Shown: positions 9,089 to 17,746, numbered from the stretch's first letter. The stretch is DNA of 64,000 nucleotides from Verrucomicrobiales bacterium (GCA_016793885.1 JAEUHE010000150.1:62001-126000), one strand, 5' to 3'. Made by a program: numbers and translations. Notes: generated by a model not told the origin, from the sequence alone.

Positions 9089-11101
9089 TTGGGAATCGCC
9101 GCAACCTTTCAGCCTGTGCGCCCACCGCTTCCTGAACCACGCCGGGTGGGGGCGGACGCTGCTCCTCCCCGAGGTTGCACGGTCGGCGCCACGGAAGGGC
9201 AGGAGACCCGCGGTGGACCGTCCGCTTCCGTCCGCTCCGCGGGAAAGCGATGGCGACGCGTCGCCTTTCGGGTGTTGCTCGTGGTCCTAGTGCTGGAGTT
9301 GGTTTATGTGGTCGGCGCGAATCTTTATTTGAATTCCGCCTCCCTTCAACGACTCGTGAATCGGCGTCCTGAGCGATTCTACATGAGCTGGACGGAGGCG
9401 CGCACCTGGATCCCTGGTGTCATTTCATTGAAGGGTGTTTCGCTGAGTGGCAGAAGCTCGAAGGACGTGTGGTATTGCTCGCTCCGCGAGTGTGCCTTTG
9501 ATGTTGATCTGGTGCCGCTCCTGGGGCGGCGCGTGATCTGTGAGACTCTAACGGCTTCGGGAGTCGATTTTCGACTGCGCCATCCTCGTTCTGGGGATGG
9601 CAGTGCGGCACGTCCGGGACAACCACCCATTCCTCCCTTGCTGGCTGAACCGGCGGCAACCAACTCCGCCATTACCTCGGCTTCGTGGTACATCGGGATA
9701 GAGTCGGTGCAGCTCCAGCGGGTGGATCAGATCTGGATCGCGGGTTTACGCGTGACTGGATCCGGGGAGATTACTGGCGCGGTCAGCTTCCTGACCCGGG
9801 GGGATTTCGAGGCGCGCGTCGATGCGTGGCGAGTCCGACGCGGAGATGTAGGCATCAGCGGTGCGACCGTCTCAACAAATGCCGGCATCAACCTCAGCGG
9901 CCGGCTCGGCCCGCTGGTGTTTGCTGACTCGCGCGGAGACCAGATCTACAATCATCTTGACGCCCGACTGGAGATCCAGGGCGATTTGATCGACATGGGA
10001 CAGGTGGGTGGACGCGTTGACCCCTCCTCGAACATCCGGCTGGGAGGCGCGGGCACTCTGGATGCTTCGATTCAGGTGATCGGAGGGGTTTATTGGCCAG
10101 GATCCCGACTTGAGATCCACTCGCCTCAGCTGATCCTCACGACGGGCAGCTATTCCTGGCGTGGACCCGCGAGCGTGATCGATCAGATCGAGTTGGCTCC
10201 CGATCAGCGCCCGCGGGCTCGTTTGGAGTTGGAGGAGACCCAGCTGGAGCTTTGGCATCTCAACACGCGGGTGGATGGGGCCATCGGGCCTCGGTTGTCG
10301 CTACAGTCCATCGCCCATGACCTTCGTCTCGTGGGTCGGTTCGCCGACGCGGACCTGCACATGCAGGTATCACCCATGCGGTTTCCGGACGCCAGCAGGT
10401 TGAATGCATATTTGCCCCGGCCGTTGTCCCGGGTATTTCAGAGCGGCGATGTGCTCGCCATGGTTCAGTTACAGCGCACTCCCGATCAAGGGCTCGAGGG
10501 GCGGATCGAGTTGGAAGGCGATGACCTCGCCGTGCTGCTCGCCTCGAAAGAGTATCGGGTGGATGCCCGTCTTTCCGCGCGGTTCTCCGCCGGTCCGGCA
10601 GCGGAGGGACGATTTGATCTCTCCGAGACCACCCTTCAGCTCACCAATGTATCTACACCCCGACTCTCGACCCGATCGCTCGCCCCTTGGAGCGCCACAG
10701 TAGAGCTCTATCGAGGTGATTTGACTCTCCGCGAGCCGTGGAGTTTGCAAGCCGGCGTTCGTCTGAGCATGCATGATACACGGCCGGTGCTGGCGGCGCT
10801 CCGGTCGCTGCCCGACACGCCGGGCTGGCTGCGCTGGGTCCCGACCATCAGCAATCTGAATGGGCAGTTCGATTTGGGGGCCTCCAAGGAAAGCCTCACC
10901 CTGCACCGTCTGGCACTGGTTGGCCGCGGAACGGACATTCGGGCAGAGCTGGATTGGATCGACGAGAAGGTGTTGGGCTTGATCTATGTGCGCTACGGAT
11001 TGATCGCCCTCGGCCTGGAGCTTTTGGAGGAAGATCGGGATTGGCATCTCCTTGGTGCGAAGCGCTGGTACGAAAGGCGGACCCAATCCTCCGAACCATG
11101 A
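9089..11101 (+). CDS. AsmA/DUF748-like envelope protein
   Basis: This is a roughly 670-residue protein with one N-terminal membrane segment (about residues 58-80, FRVLLVVLVLELVYVVG) followed by a long beta-rich region with repeated short modules. AsmA-type proteins form periplasmic bridges implicated in lipid transport between membranes. Similarity is of style rather than firm motif; a second protein of this style is at 45.3-46.5 kb. The open frame begins at TTG 9089, and the first 50 residues are Pro/Arg/Gly-rich, so the true start may lie further in. The 3' end may contain an enhancer-like site (GTGCGAAGCGCTG at 11055) for the next gene. Confidence 0.65.
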   Translation: MGIAATFQPVRPPLPEPRRVGADAAPPRGCTVGATEGQETRGGPSASVRSAGKRWRRVAFRVLLVVLVLELVYVVGANLYLNSASLQRLVNRRPERFYMSWTEARTWIPGVISLKGVSLSGRSSKDVWYCSLRECAFDVDLVPLLGRRVICETLTASGVDFRLRHPRSGDGSAARPGQPPIPPLLAEPAATNSAITSASWYIGIESVQLQRVDQIWIAGLRVTGSGEITGAVSFLTRGDFEARVDAWRVRRGDVGISGATVSTNAGINLSGRLGPLVFADSRGDQIYNHLDARLEIQGDLIDMGQVGGRVDPSSNIRLGGAGTLDASIQVIGGVYWPGSRLEIHSPQLILTTGSYSWRGPASVIDQIELAPDQRPRARLELEETQLELWHLNTRVDGAIGPRLSLQSIAHDLRLVGRFADADLHMQVSPMRFPDASRLNAYLPRPLSRVFQSGDVLAMVQLQRTPDQGLEGRIELEGDDLAVLLASKEYRVDARLSARFSAGPAAEGRFDLSETTLQLTNVSTPRLSTRSLAPWSATVELYRGDLTLREPWSLQAGVRLSMHDTRPVLAALRSLPDTPGWLRWVPTISNLNGQFDLGASKESLTLHRLALVGRGTDIRAELDWIDEKVLGLIYVRYGLIALGLELLEEDRDWHLLGAKRWYERRTQSSEP

Positions 11102-11134
11102 GCCGACCTCGGTTTCCACGAGGGAAATTCTCGC

Positions 11135-11150
11135 GGGCATGTGATTTGCT
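11135..11150 (+). promoter_or_regulatory. sigma-54 promoter of the 11263 gene
   Basis: GGGCATGTGATTTGCT has a perfect TTGCT -12 half and the GG-N10-GC spacing. The predicted transcript would have a leader of about 100 bases that contains the CAA repeat at 11216-11233. Confidence 0.55.
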
Positions 11151-11215
11151 GGAGTCCCTTCGTTAGCGGAGGCTGTACTCCGCGAATAAGGCCACCGCGG
11201 CTTTGCAGTGGATCT

Positions 11216-11233
11216 CAACAACAACAACAACAA
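11216..11233 (+). repeat. (CAA)6 microsatellite in the 5' leader
   Basis: Six perfect CAA units lie 30 bases before the ATG at 11263. They would give an unstructured leader. No Shine-Dalgarno is evident at this start, so an unstructured CA-rich leader may matter for ribosome entry. Confidence 0.8.
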
Positions 11234-11262
11234 CCTGAACTGTTACCGAACAGCCTCCTTTT

Positions 11263-11658
11263 ATGAACAAGCAACTCGATCCTCAGTGGTGGACGCCCGT
11301 CTACAACTCGTCCTGGGAGCGCGTGAAAGCTGCCTTCAAGCGCGATTGGGATCAAACCAAACATGACTTCGGTGGCAAGGAACCTGACACCGATCAGGAC
11401 GTCAACAACACCGTGGCTCAGGCCGTCGGCAAGGAGCCCATTCCTCCCCGCGGCGCGCCCACTTTCGAGGAGGCGGAGCACGGTTATCGCTTTGGCTATG
11501 GCGCGCGGCAACACTACGGGAAGCGCTATCCTGCCTGGGATGAGAAACTAGATGCGCAACTGAAAAACGACTGGGAATCGGGCGGTGCCGACCCCGAGCG
11601 GTCGTATGAACAATATCGCCACCAAATCCGCCGCGGCTGGGATTATGAGGAACCCTGA
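11263..11658 (+). CDS. small acidic soluble protein, paralogue of the protein at 46545-46943
   Basis: This is a 131-residue protein of unknown function, rich in Trp, Tyr, Asp and Arg, with no signal peptide or membrane segment. It shares a near-identical core (SSWERVKAAFKRDWDQT) with the 132-residue protein at 46545-46943. A second conserved block is RFGYGARQHYGKR and a third is RYRxxIRRGW near the C-terminus. In both, the middle contains a Gly-Lys/Glu-x-x-Ile-Pro-Pro-Arg-Gly stretch. The two copies sit beside envelope-stress genes and sigma-54-like promoters, which suggests a stress-induced cytoplasmic role. Confidence 0.8.
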   Translation: MNKQLDPQWWTPVYNSSWERVKAAFKRDWDQTKHDFGGKEPDTDQDVNNTVAQAVGKEPIPPRGAPTFEEAEHGYRFGYGARQHYGKRYPAWDEKLDAQLKNDWESGGADPERSYEQYRHQIRRGWDYEEP

Positions 11659-11733
11659 GTCTTTGATTTGAATATCAGAGAGGCGGAAAGGCGCGCGCCT
11701 CTGCGGGGTGCGCCTTCCGCCGGTTGTCGAGTC

Positions 11734-12960
11734 ATGAAAACCTTTGCCTGTGGCTCTTGTGGCGGGGTCATTTTTTTCGAGAATGACCGCTGTGTGCGCT
11801 GTGGTCACACTCTGGGTTTTCTACCCGCCCAGATGGAGCTCGCGACCTTCACGCCCTTCCCGGATGGATCATGGTCTCCCGCGGGAGGTGCGGCGCAGGG
11901 GAGAAAGTTCCAGCTGTGTTCGAACGGTCGGATTCACTCGGTGTGCAATTGGTATTTGGAAGCCGATGATCCGGGAGAGCTATGCTACTGCTGTCGTTTG
12001 AACCTCATTATTCCCGACCTCAGCGTTGCCGGAAACCTGGAGCACTGGCACCAGCTTGAAATCGCGAAACGTCGCCTGGTTTATTCATTGCTCAACCTCT
12101 CCCTGCCGACGTCCGGTTTTGCAGCGTCCCGCCACCAGTGGCCCGCGCTGCGTTTCCAGTTCATGGCCCAACTGCCGGGTGGCCCGCCGGTACCCACCGC
12201 TCATCAACAAGGCGTGATCACCGTGGACCTTGCCGAGGCCGACCCTGTGGAGAGGGAGCGTCGTCGGAAACATCTCCACGAACCCCAGCGCACGCTGCTC
12301 GGCCATTTTCGTCATGAGTCCGGCCATTACTATTGGGGGGCTCTGATTGCGGGATCGGATTGGGCAGGGCGGTTTCGAGCTCTTTTTGGCGACGAAACCG
12401 CCGCCTACGATTCCGCGTTGGGCGCTTACTATGCCAACGGACCGTCGCCTGGTTGGGAGGCGCGCTTCATCAGTGCTTATGCGAGTTCTCACCCTTGGGA
12501 GGATTGGGCCGAAACTTGGGCTCATTATCTGCATATGATCGATCTGATCGAAACGGGGCAAAACTATCGCATCCATCCGGAGGTGCCCGAGCCAATCAAC
12601 GTCCGCTCGCCGACGCTCGTTCCGGCAGATCCCGGCCAATCATTTGATGAAATGTTGGACCGGTGGTTCCCGCTGGTCGCAGCGACGAACTCCCTGAATC
12701 GGTCCATGGGCTTGCCCGATCTCTATCCCTACGTCATGGCCAGCACCGTCATCGAAAAAATTCGCTTTGTGCACGAATTGGTTAAGGCGCGAAGTTCCGA
12801 AAGTCGTTCGCAAGCGGCGCCCCAGACTGAGGAGACCACTACGTCTCCTTCGGCGAATGAGGGGACGGAGTTGCAGTCTGCAACGACATCGCCAGAAAAA
12901 CCGCATTCCGCACCGAAGTCTGAATCAGCGCAGCGGTGCGTCGATTCCTTAATGCCTTGA
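11734..12960 (+). CDS. zinc-ribbon putative metallopeptidase
   Basis: This is a 408-residue protein. The N-terminus has a zinc ribbon (CGSCGG at 6-11, CVRCG at 20-24), followed by further Cys at 62-87 (CYCCR). The catalytic zinc motif HESGH lies at about 194-198, followed by WEDWAETWAHYLHMID, which could supply the third ligand. This matches the family annotated as putative zinc-binding metallopeptidase with an N-terminal zinc ribbon; substrates are unknown. The C-terminal 60 residues are Ser/Glu/Thr-rich. ATG 11734 starts exactly at the ribbon; the TTG at 11668 is less likely. The last 90 bases also carry two enhancer-like palindromes for the next gene. Confidence 0.85.
   Translation: MKTFACGSCGGVIFFENDRCVRCGHTLGFLPAQMELATFTPFPDGSWSPAGGAAQGRKFQLCSNGRIHSVCNWYLEADDPGELCYCCRLNLIIPDLSVAGNLEHWHQLEIAKRRLVYSLLNLSLPTSGFAASRHQWPALRFQFMAQLPGGPPVPTAHQQGVITVDLAEADPVERERRRKHLHEPQRTLLGHFRHESGHYYWGALIAGSDWAGRFRALFGDETAAYDSALGAYYANGPSPGWEARFISAYASSHPWEDWAETWAHYLHMIDLIETGQNYRIHPEVPEPINVRSPTLVPADPGQSFDEMLDRWFPLVAATNSLNRSMGLPDLYPYVMASTVIEKIRFVHELVKARSSESRSQAAPQTEETTTSPSANEGTELQSATTSPEKPHSAPKSESAQRCVDSLMP
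12871..12913. promoter_or_regulatory. paired TGCA-palindrome enhancer sites inside the metallopeptidase 3' end
   Basis: TTGCAGTCTGCAA at 12871 (perfect arms) and CCGCATTCCGCAC at 12901 have centres 30 bp apart. They lie 80-120 bp upstream of the sigma-54 promoter at 12991. They lie within the low-complexity C-terminal coding region of the upstream gene. Confidence 0.6.
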
Positions 12961-12990
12961 GGCGGATGTTGTTCTGGAAATCGGCCCCGC

Positions 12991-13006
12991 TGGCACCCTC
13001 CTAGCT
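12991..13006 (+). promoter_or_regulatory. sigma-54 promoter of the glycine-zipper stress protein
   Basis: TGGCACCCTCCTAGCT has the GG-N10-GC spacing and lies 31 bp after the metallopeptidase stop. The predicted leader is about 78 bases and CA-rich. Confidence 0.72.
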
Positions 13007-13095
13007 ATATCTAACACGTACCTCCACCCAGTGGGAAACAATCTCGGGCGGGAGCGCAGTCAACAGCAAACTCAAAGCGGAAAGAACTAATTAAT

Positions 13096-13641
13096 ATGAG
13101 CAACAAATCCGTGTTTTGCATCGTGAATTCGGGTGTGCAAGCCTCTCAGATTGTGGAACGCCTCAAACGGGATGGCTTCACCAGCACCGACATCTCCGTA
13201 CTATTTCCCGACAAGACAGGCACACGCGACTTCGCGTTAGAAAAAGGAACCAAAGCACCCGAGGGCGCGGTCACCGGGGTCAGCACGGGCGCCGTTCTTG
13301 GTGGTGCCTTGGGATGGCTGGCGGGCATCGGAGCCTTGGCCATTCCCGGCGTAGGTCCGTTTGTCGCAGCTGGTCCCATCGCAGCTGCCCTGAGCGGTGC
13401 CGCCGTTGGCGGCGCTGTCGGCGGAATCGCGGGATCGCTCATCGGCATGGGCATTCCTGAATTTGAAGCCAAGCGCTACGAAGGAAAAGTGAAGGAGGGC
13501 GGCGTGCTTCTGTCAGTCCATACTGATTCTTCCGAACAAGTGAAGCGTGCCAAGAAAATCTTCGAAGAAGCCGGTGCGGAAGATATTTCGACCGCCGGGG
13601 AAGCCGGCGTAGAGGCCGAGCGCAGGCCAGTCGTGAGATGA
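13096..13641 (+). CDS. general-stress glycine-zipper membrane protein (YflT-like)
   Basis: This is a 181-residue protein. The N-terminus (SVFCIVNSGVQASQIVERLKRDGF) resembles the domain of heat-induced YflT-like proteins. The centre (about 55-125) is a Gly/Ala-rich hydrophobic zipper that can span or insert in the membrane. The C-terminus has GIPEFEAKRYEGKVKEGGVLLSVH, typical of the family. Function is unknown; relatives are stress-induced. The protein at 17289-17696 has the same two ends but lacks the zipper. A sigma-54-like promoter and an enhancer pair lie upstream. Confidence 0.82.
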   Translation: MSNKSVFCIVNSGVQASQIVERLKRDGFTSTDISVLFPDKTGTRDFALEKGTKAPEGAVTGVSTGAVLGGALGWLAGIGALAIPGVGPFVAAGPIAAALSGAAVGGAVGGIAGSLIGMGIPEFEAKRYEGKVKEGGVLLSVHTDSSEQVKRAKKIFEEAGAEDISTAGEAGVEAERRPVVR

Positions 13642-13744
13642 TTTGGATTCTCTGAACCGCAGCTGGTTCTCCAACAGCTGGCGGAGCAGATAGGAATCCA
13701 TCGAGGACGGTTCTGTGTTGGTGCTACCCACGGAGCCGTCCTTC

Positions 13745-15829
13745 TCATTGAGCCTTGAGCAGGTCAATCCAAAAGCGACAGCCTGCTCCCGCTGCGGATT
13801 GCAGTCCGACCTGTCCCCCCATGCGCTCGACGCCCTTCCGCACGATGGACAGTCCTATCCCGGTTCCCGGATAACGACCTCCATACAACCGTTCAAACAC
13901 TCGGAATATTCGTTCCTGGTGCTCGAGAGCGATGCCGATTCCGTTGTCGCAAACCCATAGGCGAATCCGTTCCGGCGAGGCCGGAGCATCCGTTCCAGCC
14001 GGAGGGCTGGCCGGCACCGTGTCCACCGAAATGACGATAGTTGGCCGTACTCCGGGTGCCACAAACTTTATGGCATTGCTGAGCAAATTTGCCAGGCACT
14101 GGCTTAAGGCTGATTCGTGAGCGAGAGCGACGGGCAATGTTCCGTTCACCTGGATGCGTGCCCCCGTCTCTGATATCTGTGCGGCGAGCTGATGGCAGGC
14201 TGAATCCAGGGCCTTTCTCACTTCCACCTTCTCAAGTTTCATCTCCGCCTGACTGATCTGGCCGTAGGCCAGAAGATCCAGTAGCAGTCGATCCATGAAT
14301 TCGGAACCCTCCTTGATGCGACGCAGATAATCTTGTCCGGTGTCGTCTAAACGAGCGGCGTGATCTTCCATCAATAGCTGGGAGAAGCTGGCCATGGTAC
14401 GCAGGGGGGCTCGAAGATCGTGAGCAATCGAGTAGACGAATGCTTCCAGTTGCTCGTTGCTGTTTTCGAGGGCCGCCGTTCGCTCCTTCACCCGACGCTC
14501 CAACTCGGCAGCATGGGTGCGCAGGTGGCGCTCGGCATTTCTTTGTGGGGTGACGTCCCGGAACACCACCACGCCACCCACCGCCTCCCCGTCCGCGTTG
14601 CGCAGTGGAGCGGACGTATCGTCGACCGGAATCTGGGTGCCCGTTCGAGATACCAACAGACAGCGCTCCTCCAAGCTTACCGGAGTGCTCCGGGCGAGCT
14701 CCCTCCGCGTGGGATCTGACGCCGGCTGGTGCGTGGTCTCGTTGACAACTTGAAACACTTCTCGCAGAGGCCGGCCGACGGCCTCCGCTTGGCGCCAACC
14801 CGTAAGATCTTCTGCGACGGGGTTGAGATACGTTACGCAGCCGTGCACATTGGTAGTGATCACTCCGTCTCCAATGCTTTGCAACGTGGTCTGCAATAAC
14901 TCCCGGTTTTCGGACAGCGCCCGTTCGTGGCGACGAACGGAGCGGGCGGCGGACCAGAGCAGCGCGATCAGCAGCCCCACTTCCACAACCGTTCTGAGAG
15001 CCGTTCCGAAGGCAGTGTCGACCAGCCCGGCTTCCTGGATCGACACCCGCAGCCAGCCCAGAGCGAACGGCGTGATCACGATGAACGGAACAAGACGTCG
15101 GATCAGCAATCCCCCCGATCCCCGATCGAAGGCCATCCGAACAGGATCGCGCTCGGGAACGCAGCCAACTACACCTAATCCGAGAGCCAGAATAAAGGAG
15201 GCGGTCTGGATCGCGATCCCAGTAAGCCGCGGAATGGAGAACATCAAATCCGCTCCGTAAAAGTGGCCCGTTAAGGACAAGGACGCGATGGCAGCCGCCG
15301 TGGTGCCTAAATACACGGGCCAATTCCGAGCCCATGACTCGAAGGTCAGCCAAAGCGTTGCGGTGCCCAACAGAAGAAAGGAGGTGGAGGCGGGAAGCCC
15401 CATTCGGCCTGGCGATGCCGTGGCTCGGGCTCCCGGGTCCTCGTGAAAAAGGAGGGTGTCGATGCCCAGATCCCAGCCGATGAGGTGTTCCAGCAGTGTC
15501 AAGCCTCCGAGCGCCATGACGACGAACGACAGGCTGCGAATGGCCAGCCGGAAGCCAGGTCGGAGGACAAGAAGCAGCAGGCAGGCACCCGCGCACGCGG
15601 AGGCAATCGCGGCATTCGCTTTCATGGTGATCCCGCTGGCCTCCCAATCCGCGAGCCTTTGGATCCCGGTGGCCCATCCCGCCAACGTGACCAGCGCCCC
15701 TGCCAGGGCATATCCACCCAACCCAGCCACCACGAGACGGACCGTCGCTGCTGGCGGGGGGGTAGAGACGAGACGACCCCACCAGCTTCCAGCCGCCTTC
15801 GCGCCGGTTGTTTCGGGCAGGCGGCTCAT
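13745..15829 (-). CDS. multi-TM sensor histidine kinase with PAS domain
   Basis: This 694-residue kinase has seven or eight membrane segments over roughly residues 25-290, then a PAS domain (SIGDGVITTNVHG to about 430), then HisKA with the phospho-acceptor in IAHDLRAPLRTM, then a HATPase domain (NLLSNAIKF, DNGIGIALEHQ, GTGIGLSIV). It resembles bacteriophytochrome-style kinases without the chromophore module. Stimulus is unknown; the membrane half is the likely sensor. The start ATG lies directly after the stop of the upstream receiver gene, so the two are co-transcribed and likely partners. Confidence 0.9.
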   Translation of the reverse strand: MSRLPETTGAKAAGSWWGRLVSTPPPAATVRLVVAGLGGYALAGALVTLAGWATGIQRLADWEASGITMKANAAIASACAGACLLLLVLRPGFRLAIRSLSFVVMALGGLTLLEHLIGWDLGIDTLLFHEDPGARATASPGRMGLPASTSFLLLGTATLWLTFESWARNWPVYLGTTAAAIASLSLTGHFYGADLMFSIPRLTGIAIQTASFILALGLGVVGCVPERDPVRMAFDRGSGGLLIRRLVPFIVITPFALGWLRVSIQEAGLVDTAFGTALRTVVEVGLLIALLWSAARSVRRHERALSENRELLQTTLQSIGDGVITTNVHGCVTYLNPVAEDLTGWRQAEAVGRPLREVFQVVNETTHQPASDPTRRELARSTPVSLEERCLLVSRTGTQIPVDDTSAPLRNADGEAVGGVVVFRDVTPQRNAERHLRTHAAELERRVKERTAALENSNEQLEAFVYSIAHDLRAPLRTMASFSQLLMEDHAARLDDTGQDYLRRIKEGSEFMDRLLLDLLAYGQISQAEMKLEKVEVRKALDSACHQLAAQISETGARIQVNGTLPVALAHESALSQCLANLLSNAIKFVAPGVRPTIVISVDTVPASPPAGTDAPASPERIRLWVCDNGIGIALEHQERIFRVFERLYGGRYPGTGIGLSIVRKGVERMGGQVGLQSAAGAGCRFWIDLLKAQ

Positions 15830-15830
15830 C

Positions 15831-16298
15831 CTATCGGTTCAAGGAACCTTGATCCCCTGGCACCCGTCGCGCCTCGCGCACGAATCGATGCCAATCCTGC
15901 AAGGCACGTGCGAACGCCACCAAACCGTCCATACTACCCGGCTTCACCACGTAGCTATTGGCTCCCAACCTATAGGCACGCTCAATGTCGGAGCTGCGGG
16001 TGGACGAGGTGAACAAATGAACGATAAGCGGTCGGAGTGATTCGTTGCTGCGGAGTCTCTGCAGCACCTCGAATCCGTCGAGGCGTGGCAGGTTCACATC
16101 CAATAACACGAGCTGAGGAAAGGGAAATGTGGACCGATCGCTATATGACCCACTGCCGCCGAGATAAGCCAATGCCTCGGCGCCGTCCGGCACCGACTGC
16201 ATGGTGCATTTGACGGCCGCCCTTATGAAGGCCTGCCTCAGCAATGTCACGTCGTTTTCCTGATCCTCGGCTAAGAGTATCTGGAGTTCGGAATTCAT
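15831..16298 (-). CDS. Rcp1-type single-domain response regulator
   Basis: This is a 155-residue receiver of the Rcp1 subgroup, which usually partners multi-TM or phytochrome-type kinases. The phospho-acceptor is Asp67 (LVLLDVNLPRLDG), preceded by the typical GSYSDRSTFPFP insert. The start at 16298 matches the start of the related protein at 42777 and avoids overlap with the CBM48 gene. It lies between the CBM48 gene (13 bp gap) and the kinase (1 bp gap), so it is the middle gene of a three-gene operon. Confidence 0.88.
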   Translation of the reverse strand: MNSELQILLAEDQENDVTLLRQAFIRAAVKCTMQSVPDGAEALAYLGGSGSYSDRSTFPFPQLVLLDVNLPRLDGFEVLQRLRSNESLRPLIVHLFTSSTRSSDIERAYRLGANSYVVKPGSMDGLVAFARALQDWHRFVREARRVPGDQGSLNR

Positions 16299-16311
16299 GG
16301 CTGCATGGTTC

Positions 16312-16674
16312 TCATGCGACGCACTCATTGACGCGGGGCCCAAAACGGTGCGAGACCTGAGGCGAGGCTGGATCGAGCCGCCACTGGTCATCGACCAGGT
16401 AGGCGTACTCGTAGCGACCGGGAGCCAGGGGGACAGTGGTGAACCAAGTACCGTTGGGTGCGCGATCCATCACGAGGGAATGATTTTCCCAGCCCGTGAA
16501 AGTTCCAATTAAGCGCACCCGTTCCGCTTCTGGAAAGGAAGCTACGAAGAAAACAAACACATCGTCGCGATGGGATACTTCCACTCCGTCCCGGCTTGGA
16601 TCTTCCTCAGTGGGCTGAATCCACCGCGGCCGGGCTACCCAGCGTGGAACGTCGGTAGTCGTAGGTTTGTTCAT
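16312..16674 (-). CDS. stand-alone CBM48 / AMPK-like glycogen-binding protein
   Basis: This 120-residue protein contains one CBM48-type domain: VFVFFVASFPEAERVRLIGTF, GWENHSLVM, GTWFTTVPLAPGRYEYAYLVDDQWRLDP. Such domains bind glycogen-like alpha-glucans and are normally fused to branching enzymes, pullulanases or kinase subunits; here there is no enzyme. It is the first gene of an operon with a response regulator and a histidine kinase. It may report glycogen state to signalling or tether it to glycogen; that is inference. It is driven by one of the best sigma-54-like promoters in the window. Confidence 0.87.
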   Translation of the reverse strand: MNKPTTTDVPRWVARPRWIQPTEEDPSRDGVEVSHRDDVFVFFVASFPEAERVRLIGTFTGWENHSLVMDRAPNGTWFTTVPLAPGRYEYAYLVDDQWRLDPASPQVSHRFGPRVNECVA

Positions 16675-16736
16675 AAATGTCTGCGTTTAAGAATTGGAGA
16701 TACACACAGTGACCGCCATAGTCGTCGCATTCCTCC

Positions 16737-16752
16737 AGCAAAGCTGGTGCCA
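16737..16752 (-). promoter_or_regulatory. sigma-54 promoter of the CBM48/regulator/kinase operon
   Basis: The minus strand reads TGGCACCAGCTTTGCT, matching the consensus at nearly every conserved base. The predicted start leaves a leader of about 50 bases before 16674. An enhancer-like palindrome is about 70 bp upstream. Confidence 0.78.
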
Positions 16753-16817
16753 CTGGTCTCTTTGATCGCCCGGCTCTTGAATTGCAACAGTTTGGAACAA
16801 TTGGGCTTCTCCGATTC

Positions 16818-16830
16818 TTGCATTCTGCAC
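16818..16830. promoter_or_regulatory. TGCA-palindrome enhancer-like site
   Basis: TTGCATTCTGCAC matches the palindrome on both arms. A half-site TTGCA also occurs at 16782-16786. It lies in the leader-side gap between the CBM48 gene and the gene at 16913. Confidence 0.58.
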
Positions 16831-16912
16831 GGTGGATCAGGCGGAGCGGGTCACGGGCGGGTCTCGACCCAGTTCCCGCCAGTCTCGAGTCCTCCAGGCT
16901 CAACATCGCTAG

Positions 16913-17305
16913 TCAGTGGATGATTTCCGCTAAGGCGGCCATCCAACCTGGCAGCCATCCTCGAACGCGGGGCGCGTTCACAGTGGGGGGCGGCTGATCT
17001 TCCCCCGGCTGGTCCAGGGCATTAGGATCCTCGCCAGGCGAGAGTCCCCCAGCAGTCGCAGCGGGGGTGGGCGGCTGCTCTGCCTTCTTGTCGTCCACCA
17101 AGCCTTGGATGTCATCACGCGAGGCGAAATCCCAATTGCAGGGGAGACTTGCCCAGCCACAGAGTGCGAAGTTGGGTGTATTCATAGGCGCTGTTCGTTG
17201 GAGAGTTCCGAAAGGCAGATCGATTCCGTGTCGAACTTTCCCCGACTCAGACTTCGACTCCATCGATCTCTGCACATGATCCGGCTCATCAAACCAATGG
17301 AACAT
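16913..17305 (-). CDS. hypothetical protein, translationally coupled
   Basis: This 130-residue reading frame starts at ATG 17305 and overlaps the end of the upstream YflT-like gene by 17 bp, which suggests translational coupling. There is no signal peptide or membrane segment. The C-terminal half is Pro/Glu/Asp-rich and ends in RGWLPGWMAALAEIIH. I recognise no family. The frame could extend upstream to 17545 but would then lie entirely antiframe to the upstream gene, so the short form is preferred. Confidence 0.45.
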   Translation of the reverse strand: MFHWFDEPDHVQRSMESKSESGKVRHGIDLPFGTLQRTAPMNTPNFALCGWASLPCNWDFASRDDIQGLVDDKKAEQPPTPAATAGGLSPGEDPNALDQPGEDQPPPTVNAPRVRGWLPGWMAALAEIIH

Positions 17306-17696
17306 ATTCGGTGAAGACCCTACGGTGCCCAATGTCGGCGACGCTGGAGATTTCTTCACCGCGGGCTTCCTCGAAAATTTGCATGACGTCCTCCATTTCC
17401 TCCGGAGCATCGGTCTGGACGCAGATGACAATACGCCCAGCGCGGAGCATTTGCTCGTAGCGTTGGGCTTCCAAATCCGGAAATCCCAAGTCAGAAAAAC
17501 TTCCGCAGGCACCCGTCGTGGCCCACTGTTCCTCTCCCGCGACATCCAGGGAGGAAAAGGTTTCTAGAGGTGAACGGTCGAATCCAAGAAATGCCCTGAT
17601 GCGGGTATTAGAGAAGCCTCCCGCCCGAAGCTGATCCACCATGTGAAATGTATGGGCCTCCGAGGGTGCAACGCAGATCAGGAATTTTCTGAACAT
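17289..17696 (-). CDS. YflT-like stress protein lacking the glycine zipper
   Basis: This is a 135-residue protein. Its N-terminus (KFLICVAPSEAHTFHMVDQLRAGGF) and C-terminus (GFPDLEAQRYEQMLRAGRIVICVQT, then IFEEARGEEISS) align with the two ends of the 181-residue protein at 13096-13641. The central Gly/Ala membrane zipper is replaced by a short polar linker, so this copy should be soluble. It is probably a shortened paralogue and may work with the membrane form. Confidence 0.75.
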   Translation of the reverse strand: MFRKFLICVAPSEAHTFHMVDQLRAGGFSNTRIRAFLGFDRSPLETFSSLDVAGEEQWATTGACGSFSDLGFPDLEAQRYEQMLRAGRIVICVQTDAPEEMEDVMQIFEEARGEEISSVADIGHRRVFTEYVPLV

Positions 17697-17746
17697 AGTC
17701 AGGCTGGTTTGGTGGTGTAGGAACTGGGTGTAAGGCCGGTGTATTA

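Noticed and set aside
10469-11233. A 254-codon minus-strand frame
   Set aside because: It is antisense to the AsmA-like gene and has no recognisable motif.
14232-15782. A 516-codon minus-strand frame inside the kinase gene
   Set aside because: It is a shifted-frame shadow of the 694-residue kinase, whose PAS, HisKA and ATPase motifs are intact.
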